From JADFNO01 sp965369945 (lineage in GTDB: Bacteria > Planctomycetota > Phycisphaerae > Phycisphaerales > SM1A02): a DNA stretch of 7,715 nt. The position numbers and the translations under genes are program-made. The DNA is taken from assembly GCA_965369945.1 (NCBI GenBank), contig CBDUST010000224.1:1-7715 (forward strand), read 5' to 3'. Below are positions 1 through 5,042 of this stretch, one piece after another (position 1 is the stretch's first letter; every line of letters starts with the position of its first letter). The notes under the pieces were generated by a model. That model saw nothing but the letters and a program-made list of their open reading frames with translations, ran no database searches and was not told the DNA's origin.

Positions 1-1423
1 TGGCATCGGCGAGCCTACCCAGTGGATCAAGCATCTTCCACAGGCCCGCAACTCCAAACCCGGTCACCATACCCGCGATACAACCTGCATAACTCGCGCG
101 CTTCCACAAGAGCACGAGTATGACTTGCGGTCCGAACGATGCGCCGAGGATCGCCCAACCGTAGTCGAGAACGAATTTGTAAACGTCTTTGCTCCCCCAT
201 ATCACCAGCAGCACTGCACCGATTCCCAGGCCCAGAACGACAAGTCGATTGACCAACATGTGGGCCTTCTTGCGACCGCCGGCAACGAGCTGAGCGTAGA
301 CATCGTTCGCGCCGGCGCTGGCGGCGACGATGAGCTGACTGTCTGCGGTGGAGCAAATCGCCGCAAGGACAGCCGCCAAGACCACGCCGGACAATACGCC
401 CGGCAACATGTGCTTCGCGGCCAGCACCAGGCCGGTTTGTCCTGCTCCGGGAGTACCGATTTGTGCCGCGAGTTCGCTGGTCCACACTGCGCCATCATGC
501 GTCATGGCGCGCACGATGATGCCGATCGTCACTGCCCCCCAGATGATCATCGCAGCCCATGTGACCGCAACGAATCCGCCGATGATAGCGTCCTTGCGTC
601 GCCGCAATGCCATGAAGCGAACGAGCACGTGCGGTTGACCGGCGAACCCGAAGTTGATCCCAAGCGCGCTGCTTCCCAAGAGAAATCCAATGAGCGCAAC
701 ACCGGTTTTTTCAGGCCACAAACTGAGCATTGACGGCTCGCCCGTGGAGGCGCGCTGGGCGTCGATCGACATCAGTTGTTGCTGGATGAAATCAAACCCG
801 CCAATATGGACGAGCAAGTAGATCGGGAAGATGACCAGCACGCCGACCATCAAAAGGCCCTGCATGAAATCAGTCCAGCAGGCCGCCCGAAAGCCGCCGA
901 TGACGGTGTACCCCAACACGATTGCCGCGCCGAGCAGGACGCCGACGTGATAGTTGATATTGCCGAAGGCCGCGTCGAACGCATCGCCTGCTGCGCTGAA
1001 TTGCGCCGCGACATACAACCACATCGCGGTGAGGATCACCACGACCGATAGGAGGCGAAGCACCGGCACACGCTCGTTGAAGTGCTTGGCAAAAAAGTCC
1101 GGCAATGTCAAAGCACCGAGGCTCTTGGATCGATCTTGCATTCGCCCCGCTATGACGAACCAGTTGAAGATAAAGCCCAACAGGACGCCGGGGACAATCC
1201 AATACGCCGCCATACCTGTTTGGAACGCCATGCCCACCAAGCCAAGCGTCACCCATCCCGATTCACTGGAGGCCGACGCGGACAGCGCCGCAACCCACGG
1301 CCCGAGCTTTCGCCCCGCCAGGAAATAATCTTCATCGCTGCGCTTGGCGAAGCGGGCCGAATAGATCCCGATGGCAACGATGGCCAGTGTGTAAACGGCA
1401 AAGGAAATCGCAAAGACTGACAT
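1..1423 (-). CDS. putP: PutP-like sodium/solute (proline) symporter, partial
   Basis: This is an inner-membrane secondary transporter of the sodium:solute symporter (SSS) family, expected to import proline or a related solute with Na+. 474 codons are visible and the C-terminus lies beyond the left edge; E. coli PutP has about 502 residues. From the N-terminus I see a first hydrophobic helix (6-22), DYFLAGRKLGPW (32-43), ALTLPDF (104-110), TVIGGF with WTD (173-185), GQPHVLVRFM (262-271) and AAICSTADSQL (354-364). All align with E. coli PutP, and S358/T359 match its Na+-site Ser340/Thr341. At the E. coli Asp55 position this protein has Ser53 followed by Glu54 (ASSESGW). The ATG at 1423 is preceded by GGGAG about 8 nt upstream. 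The family is certain. Proline specificity is inferred from the GQPH and WTD segments; another amino acid is possible. Confidence 0.88.
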   Translation of the reverse strand, partial: MSVFAISFAVYTLAIVAIGIYSARFAKRSDEDYFLAGRKLGPWVAALSASASSESGWVTLGLVGMAFQTGMAAYWIVPGVLLGFIFNWFVIAGRMQDRSKSLGALTLPDFFAKHFNERVPVLRLLSVVVILTAMWLYVAAQFSAAGDAFDAAFGNINYHVGVLLGAAIVLGYTVIGGFRAACWTDFMQGLLMVGVLVIFPIYLLVHIGGFDFIQQQLMSIDAQRASTGEPSMLSLWPEKTGVALIGFLLGSSALGINFGFAGQPHVLVRFMALRRRKDAIIGGFVAVTWAAMIIWGAVTIGIIVRAMTHDGAVWTSELAAQIGTPGAGQTGLVLAAKHMLPGVLSGVVLAAVLAAICSTADSQLIVAASAGANDVYAQLVAGGRKKAHMLVNRLVVLGLGIGAVLLVIWGSKDVYKFVLDYGWAILGASFGPQVILVLLWKRASYAGCIAGMVTGFGVAGLWKMLDPLGRLADA

Positions 1424-1742
1424 GGTGTCGCTCCCAAGCGAGGCGGAGGATACCACGGCTTCAGACTCGCGGCAGCTCTCACTGCGGTCTTCACTCGCGG
1501 GTATCAGAGCATCTCGCCGAGTTTATTCTTCCAATTCAGACGATGACCGCAGCGAGGCTAAGTCTCTGTTCTGAAAGAAGATAGAGGAGATCGGCGGGTG
1601 CGATGTCAGCTCGCGATCGCCTTTCTCGGAGAAGAGTCCGGTGAATTGTGGCAGAATTGATATGCTCTAGTCGGATGAGAGAATGAACTCGCGCGTTCGG
1701 CTCCGAAATGGATACGCCGCGCCCTTCAGGAGAGAGAGAAAA
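1424..1742. other. Divergent intergenic region between putP-like gene and PEP-CTERM gene
   Basis: This 319-bp gap separates the leftward symporter gene from the rightward exported-protein gene, so promoters for both should lie here. No frame gives a recognisable protein. The octamer ACTCGCGG occurs twice as a direct repeat (1465-1472 and 1493-1500) near the symporter start. I could not pick a convincing promoter for the symporter on the minus strand. Confidence 0.5.
1658..1666 (+). promoter_or_regulatory. Candidate extended -10 promoter for the PEP-CTERM gene
   Basis: TGATATGCT has the TGnTATnnT form of an extended -10 element and would start transcription about 70 nt before the ATG at 1743. 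No good -35 hexamer lies 16-18 nt upstream, so the call rests on the -10 alone. Confidence 0.25.
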
Positions 1743-2435
1743 ATGAGAAAGTCAATTTCGTGTTGCGCAATGATCGTTGCGATGATGCCGGTCGCATCCG
1801 CAATTGCCGGGCTGGATGTCGAGTTCATATTTCCCGCTCCGCCCTACCTCTCGTTAGACGATAGTCCTTTCGATCTGCTCTCAAAGGGAAGCGACTTTCT
1901 CTGGGAGGATTTTGAGGACGGACTGCTCAATTCGCTGGGGCTGTCGGGATCTGGTGGAGAGGTTCGCTTCCCCGGAAATTTCACCGACTCCGTTGACTTC
2001 GATGACGGCGTACTGGATGGGTTCGGTACCGCCGGCCACGATTACTGGACGTTCCCCCCAACTGAGGGCTCGCTCGCACGCTTCGAGTTCGATGCTGAGG
2101 TGCTCGGAGGGTTGCCCCGGGCAGTTGGGGTCGTATGGACCGATGGTAATTTCAAGGCCGTGACCGTTTTCAGGGCGTACGGCCCGGATGGTGAAATCCT
2201 AGGATCGATGGAGTTCACTTCCCTGGACGACGGTCTCTCCCAAGGCCAGACTGCGGAGGACCGGTTCATGGGCGCTATTTATGCTGGCGGCATCTCGGCA
2301 ATCGAAATCAGAGCCGACCTAGGCCGGCTCGAACTTGATCACGTGCAGTATGGAAACATGATCCCGTCACCCGGCGCGTTGGCCCTGCTCAGTCTGGCCG
2401 GAGTATTTAGGCGGCGCACACGCCGATCGCGGTGA
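1743..2435 (+). CDS. Exported protein with planctomycete-type PEP-CTERM sorting tail
   Basis: A 230-residue secreted protein of unknown function. The ATG at 1743 is chosen over an in-frame ATG 60 nt upstream because AGGAG precedes it by about 9 nt and because it places a clean signal peptide at the N-terminus: MRK, a hydrophobic core, then ASAIA with cleavage near residue 22. The mature part is rich in Asp and Glu, with no catalytic motif I recognise. Residues 107-204 look like an extracellular beta-sandwich, ending with TAEDRFMGAIYAGGIS (170-185) and LELDHVQYG (196-204), a style common in exosortase-sorted proteins. The C-terminus (207-230) has IPSPGALALL, a short hydrophobic helix and an Arg-rich end. 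In the PEP-CTERM family such tails are processed by an exosortase at the cell envelope. No exosortase gene is in the window. The function of the body is unknown. Confidence 0.82.
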   Translation: MRKSISCCAMIVAMMPVASAIAGLDVEFIFPAPPYLSLDDSPFDLLSKGSDFLWEDFEDGLLNSLGLSGSGGEVRFPGNFTDSVDFDDGVLDGFGTAGHDYWTFPPTEGSLARFEFDAEVLGGLPRAVGVVWTDGNFKAVTVFRAYGPDGEILGSMEFTSLDDGLSQGQTAEDRFMGAIYAGGISAIEIRADLGRLELDHVQYGNMIPSPGALALLSLAGVFRRRTRRSR

Positions 2436-2445
2436 CTTTTCCCAA

Positions 2446-2519
<74 letters not shown>

Positions 2520-2533
2520 ACCGTACGACACAC

Positions 2534-2564
2534 AGTTTAGCACTAACGGCTCGTGGTAGCTCAA
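2534..2564 (-). promoter_or_regulatory. Candidate promoter of tRNA-Arg
   Basis: On the minus strand TGCTAAACT (2534-2542) is an extended -10-like element whose expected start point is about 7 nt before the tRNA. TTGAGC (2559-2564) could be a -35, but the 19-nt spacing is longer than ideal. Confidence 0.35.
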
Positions 2565-2644
2565 GGGAGGCGTTGGTGGCGGCCGGAGCGAGTTGGCGTT
2601 AGGCTTCCCGGCTTGTTTTGGCTGGCGGCAGGGTAAACCGAAGA

Positions 2645-2684
2645 ACCCTCACCCCAGCCCTCTCCCCAAAGGGAGAGGGAGTAG
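2645..2684. repeat. Palindromic C-rich/G-rich repeat element, intergenic copy
   Basis: CCCTCTCCC (2658-2666) and GGGAGAGGG (2671-2679) form a perfect 9-bp hairpin with loop CAAA. It is preceded by ACCCTCACCCC. The flank plus hairpin matches the two copies inside the MnmE-like gene at 5173-5217 and 5602-5652, in the same orientation on this strand. It belongs to a dispersed short palindromic repeat family in the 5' region of fabI. Confidence 0.75.
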
Positions 2685-2691
2685 GAGTTGG

Positions 2692-2723
2692 CCCTCTCCC
2701 ACGCCCGAAAGTGAGGGGGAGGG
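2692..2723. repeat. Second hairpin of the fabI upstream repeat cluster
   Basis: CCCTCTCCC (2692-2700) faces GGGGGAGGG (2715-2723), a 9-bp imperfect inverted repeat with one G-T pair and a 14-nt loop. Its left arm is identical to that of the preceding element, so it is probably a tandem or degenerate copy of the same family. Confidence 0.6.
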
Positions 2724-2733
2724 AGTTGAGTTG

Positions 2734-2750
2734 CCCCTCTGCCAGAGGGG
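2734..2750. repeat. Third hairpin of the fabI upstream repeat cluster
   Basis: CCCCTCT (2734-2740) and AGAGGGG (2744-2750) form a perfect 7-bp stem around a GCC loop. It ends 45 bp before the fabI ATG. There is no T-tract, so it is not a typical intrinsic terminator. If transcribed, it could fold in the fabI leader. Confidence 0.6.
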
Positions 2751-2795
2751 GAGTATGGAGCGGCTACGAGTCGATTGACTTTGGGAGCACAGACG

Positions 2796-3575
2796 ATGGG
2801 CTTGATGGACGGTAAACGCGGTCTGGTGGTGGGTATCGCCAACGATCGCAGCTATGCCTATTTCATTGCTGAATCACTCCTGAAGCACGGGGCCGAGTGT
2901 CTGTTCACGCATCTGCCCGGGGACAAGATGAAGCGGCGAGTGAGGAAGGCGATCGAGCAGTTGGGTGTCGGCGACCTTTGGTTGGAATCGATGGATGCCG
3001 GCGATGATGACGATTTGGACCGCGTGTTTGGAAAGATCGGCGACGACTTCGGTTCGATTGATTTTCTCGTTCATTCGATCGCCTTTGCCGACCGGGAGTG
3101 GCTCGCGGACGGCCGCTTCACCAAAACGCCGCGTGAGGTATTCGCCCAGGCGATTGACATCAGTGCGTACACGTACGTTGCGATGGCTTCGCGTGCAGCG
3201 CCACTCATGACTTCGGGTGGCGCGATGATAGCGATGAGTTATTACGGCTCAGAGAAGGCGGTGCCGGGCTATAACGTGATGGGCGTGGCGAAGGCGGCAC
3301 TGGAGAGTTCGATGCGATATCTCGCGCAAGACCTTGGATCGAAAAACATTCGCGTGAATACGATTTCAGGCGGGCCGTTGCGCACGATGTCCGCACTAGC
3401 CGTGGGCGGGCTTGGCGATATTCTGGATTGGGTGGAAAAGAAATCGCCGTTGAATCGCAATGTCACGGGCAATGATGTCGGCGAGACGGCGGTGTATCTG
3501 CTGAGCGACTTGTCCAGCGGGGTGACGGGACAGAATATCTACGTCGATTGCGGATACAGCGCGATGGGGTTGTAA
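2796..3575 (+). CDS. fabI: Enoyl-[acyl-carrier-protein] reductase (NADH), FabI
   Basis: FabI catalyses the last step of each fatty-acid elongation cycle, reducing trans-2-enoyl-ACP with NADH in the cytoplasm. The 259-residue product has the family's normal length. The nucleotide-binding segment VVGIANDRSYA (11-21) is at the N-terminus. VHSIAFA (92-98) follows, and the active-site region SYYGSEKAVPGYNVMGVAK (148-166) contains Y149, Y159 and K166, matching E. coli Tyr146, Tyr156 and Lys163. The SGGPLRT substrate loop and the C-terminal LLSDLSSGVTGQNIYVDCGY are intact. Where E. coli has Gly93, this protein has Ala96, as in Staphylococcus aureus FabI, so this is not a defect. The ATG at 2796 is preferred to an upstream TTG at 2775 because GGGAG lies 8 nt before it and the protein begins like other FabI proteins. 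No terminator is visible after the stop. Confidence 0.97.
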   Translation: MGLMDGKRGLVVGIANDRSYAYFIAESLLKHGAECLFTHLPGDKMKRRVRKAIEQLGVGDLWLESMDAGDDDDLDRVFGKIGDDFGSIDFLVHSIAFADREWLADGRFTKTPREVFAQAIDISAYTYVAMASRAAPLMTSGGAMIAMSYYGSEKAVPGYNVMGVAKAALESSMRYLAQDLGSKNIRVNTISGGPLRTMSALAVGGLGDILDWVEKKSPLNRNVTGNDVGETAVYLLSDLSSGVTGQNIYVDCGYSAMGL

Positions 3576-3657
3576 TGACGGACGATTCAATTCCTCAGGG
3601 ACGACGCAGCATAGTAGTCGGGTCTTGATACGTTTCTATTCAAGCAGGAGGCCCGTG

Positions 3658-4320
3658 ATGACGCCAAGCAAAGCCGGCAAAGGCAGGAACCGACAGTGGG
3701 TGCAGACGAAAAAGGCGACGAACGAGTCGGCCCGGAACCGAACGAAGTCGGCCGAGGCTTACGAAATACAGATGTTCCTGGCCGACAGCGATCCGCCGAT
3801 CTGGCGGCGGCTGGCGGTGCGAAGCGACATCACGCTGGCCAGGCTGCATGACGTGATCCAAATCGTGATGGGCTGGGAGGACTACCATCTCCATCAGTTC
3901 ATCCTTGGAGACGACAAGAATCCCACCTACTACGGACGCCCCGACCCGGGACTTGGTATGGATTGGGGGCCGCAAACGCTCAGTGACGCCAAGGTCCAGC
4001 TGCGCGACGTTGTTCAGCGACGCGGCTTTCGGTTCTTCTACGAGTACGACTTCGGCGACAGTTGGATTCACGGGCTGGAGATCGTGGAGGTGAAGCCGCT
4101 CGAGAAAGGTGCGCGGTATCCGGCGTGTTTGGCCGGCGAACGGGCCGGACCGCCCGAGGACTGTGGCGGTGTTTGGGGATACGACAATCTCCTCCAGGCG
4201 ATCGCTGATCCCAAGCACGAGGACCATGACGACCTGCTCGAATGGCTCGGCGGCGAGTTTGATCCGGAGGCGTTCGATCTCGACAAAGTCAATACCGCAC
4301 TGAAGAAGTGGACCCGGTAG
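3658..4320 (+). CDS. Plasmid pRiA4b ORF-3-like protein (IS1096 passenger TnpR-type family)
   Basis: A 220-residue cytoplasmic protein of the pRiA4b ORF-3-like family, whose biochemical role is not established. Members occur on plasmids, near insertion sequences and in accessory regions. Family marks are PPIWRRL (46-52), LHDVIQIVMGWEDYHLHQF (63-81), FFYEYDFGDSWIHGLEI (126-142) and CLAGERAGPPEDCGGVWGY (157-175), followed by an acidic DHDDLLEWLGGEFDPEAF segment. In the PPED region many relatives have a second Cys where this one has Gly164. The first 33 or so residues are Lys/Arg-rich and probably disordered. The ATG at 3658 is chosen because AGGAGG sits 6 nt upstream; a GTG one codon earlier is possible. 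It starts 82 nt after fabI, with its own strong ribosome site, and is probably not functionally linked to fabI. Confidence 0.85.
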   Translation: MTPSKAGKGRNRQWVQTKKATNESARNRTKSAEAYEIQMFLADSDPPIWRRLAVRSDITLARLHDVIQIVMGWEDYHLHQFILGDDKNPTYYGRPDPGLGMDWGPQTLSDAKVQLRDVVQRRGFRFFYEYDFGDSWIHGLEIVEVKPLEKGARYPACLAGERAGPPEDCGGVWGYDNLLQAIADPKHEDHDDLLEWLGGEFDPEAFDLDKVNTALKKWTR

Positions 4321-4356
4321 GTTCCGGCAAGGGCGTTTGCGTCTCGTCCCTTCCAG

Positions 4357-4376
4357 CCGCGGATGGATATCCGCGG
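4357..4376. repeat. Perfect 8-bp hairpin between ORF-3-like and DUF4160 genes
   Basis: CCGCGGAT (4357-4364) and ATCCGCGG (4369-4376) are perfect inverted repeats separated by GGAT. No T-run follows, so a Rho-independent terminator is unlikely. It may be a transcript-stabilising stem, a protein-binding palindrome or an isolated repeat element. Confidence 0.5.
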
Positions 4377-4425
4377 ATACCCTGGCCGTCAGCGACGACA
4401 AAGGCCGGATGAAACGAGGTAATTG

Positions 4426-4674
4426 ATGTCTCCGACCGTGTTGCGAGAAGGACCGTACCGGTTCTATTTCTACAGTCACGAACCGAACGAACCGCCGCAC
4501 GTTCACGTGGACCGCGATGATCAATCAGCCAAGTTGTGGTTGGAGGGGGTGACGCTGGCCTACAATCTTGGGTTCAGCGACAAGGAGCTTGGCAAGATCG
4601 AATCGATCGTACGAGAACATCAGCAGGAAATTTTGGAGGCTTGGCGTGAATACTTCGGCCCCCAATCCGGGTGA
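4426..4674 (+). CDS. DUF4160 domain protein
   Basis: An 82-residue protein consisting almost wholly of one DUF4160 domain. The diagnostic segment is YRFYFYSHEPNEPPHVHV (11-28), with the conserved paired histidines of PPHVHV, followed by AKLWLEG and a C-terminal helix KIESIVREHQQEILEAWREYF (57-77). The ATG at 4426 follows GAGGT by 5 nt; a TTG one codon upstream is less likely. The downstream DUF2442 gene overlaps its end by 29 nt, so the two are co-translated. DUF4160-DUF2442 neighbours recur in many genomes and have the look of a two-gene toxin-antitoxin-type module, but I know of no established activity. The family assignment is firm; the function is unknown. Confidence 0.85.
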   Translation: MSPTVLREGPYRFYFYSHEPNEPPHVHVDRDDQSAKLWLEGVTLAYNLGFSDKELGKIESIVREHQQEILEAWREYFGPQSG

Positions 4675-4921
4675 GCGCGTGAAGGCGGTGCGATTCACCA
4701 ACGAAAAGCTCACCGTCGATCTGGAGGACGGGCGGACGATCACCGTGCCATTGGCTTGGTATCCACGTCTCTTGCGCGCGACGCCAGCGCAGCGGGCCAA
4801 CTGGCAGATAGCAGGGGGTGGCTTCGGCATCCATTGGCCGGATGTCGAGGAAGATCTCAGCACCCAAGGCTTGCTTCGCGGCGCTCGGGCGCCGGAAGCT
4901 TCATCCGATGCGGCTGCATAG
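4646..4921 (+). CDS. DUF2442 domain protein, GTG start
   Basis: A 91-residue DUF2442 protein. The core is VKAVRFTNEKLTVDLEDGR (12-30), TITVPLAWYPRLL (31-43), ATPAQRANW (45-53) and GGGFGIHWPDVEEDLSTQGLL (57-77), a near-consensus match, followed by a short Ala-rich tail. The GTG at 4646 is chosen because GGAGG lies 6 nt upstream and there is no ATG before the domain. This start is inside the DUF4160 gene, giving a 29-nt overlap in a different frame. In such pairs the second protein is a plausible antitoxin or DNA-binding partner, but that is inference from gene organisation alone. The gene is followed directly by palindromic repeats. Confidence 0.85.
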   Translation: MNTSAPNPGERVKAVRFTNEKLTVDLEDGRTITVPLAWYPRLLRATPAQRANWQIAGGGFGIHWPDVEEDLSTQGLLRGARAPEASSDAAA

Positions 4922-4942
4922 AGCATCGGGACGCTGCGCGTC

Positions 4943-4957
4943 ACCCGCTAAGCGGGT
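4943..4957. repeat. Short hairpin after DUF2442 gene
   Basis: ACCCGC (4943-4948) and GCGGGT (4952-4957) form a perfect 6-bp stem around TAA, 22 nt after the DUF2442 stop. No T-tract follows directly, although TTTTC occurs at 4969-4973. It may contribute to transcript ends or belong to the adjacent REP-like element. Confidence 0.45.
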
Positions 4958-4972
4958 TGAAGCGACCGTTTT

Positions 4973-5042
4973 CGTAGGGTCCGCTGTGCGGACCGTTTTC
5001 GGTGAGATGTGACGTTCCATGGTCCGCACAGCGGATCCTACG
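4973..5042. repeat. Pair of inverted REP-like palindromes (BIME-like)
   Basis: Two 22-bp arms (4973-4994 and 5021-5042) are inverted copies differing at one position and separated by 26 bp. Each arm is itself a palindrome: GGTCCGC-TGT-GCGGACC in the left arm and its counterpart in the right. This nested design is that of bacterial interspersed mosaic elements made of REP units, which are known to be mobilised by REP-associated tyrosine transposases. None is present in the window. The element lies between converging genes, where it could act as a bidirectional terminator or transcript-end stem. The right arm supplies the TAG stop of the MnmE-like gene at 5038-5040. Confidence 0.7.

Noticed and set aside
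125..733. 202-residue plus-strand open frame across the symporter gene
   Set aside because: It is charged, low-complexity sequence without motifs and lies antisense to a clear PutP-like protein.
2645..2750. Possible CRISPR array or intrinsic terminator in the hairpin cluster
   Set aside because: The units are not regularly spaced identical repeats with unique spacers, and no T-tract follows any stem.
3640..4524. 294-residue minus-strand open frame opposite the ORF-3-like gene
   Set aside because: The opposite strand matches a known family with a strong ribosome site; the minus-strand product is Arg/Leu/Val-rich with no motif.
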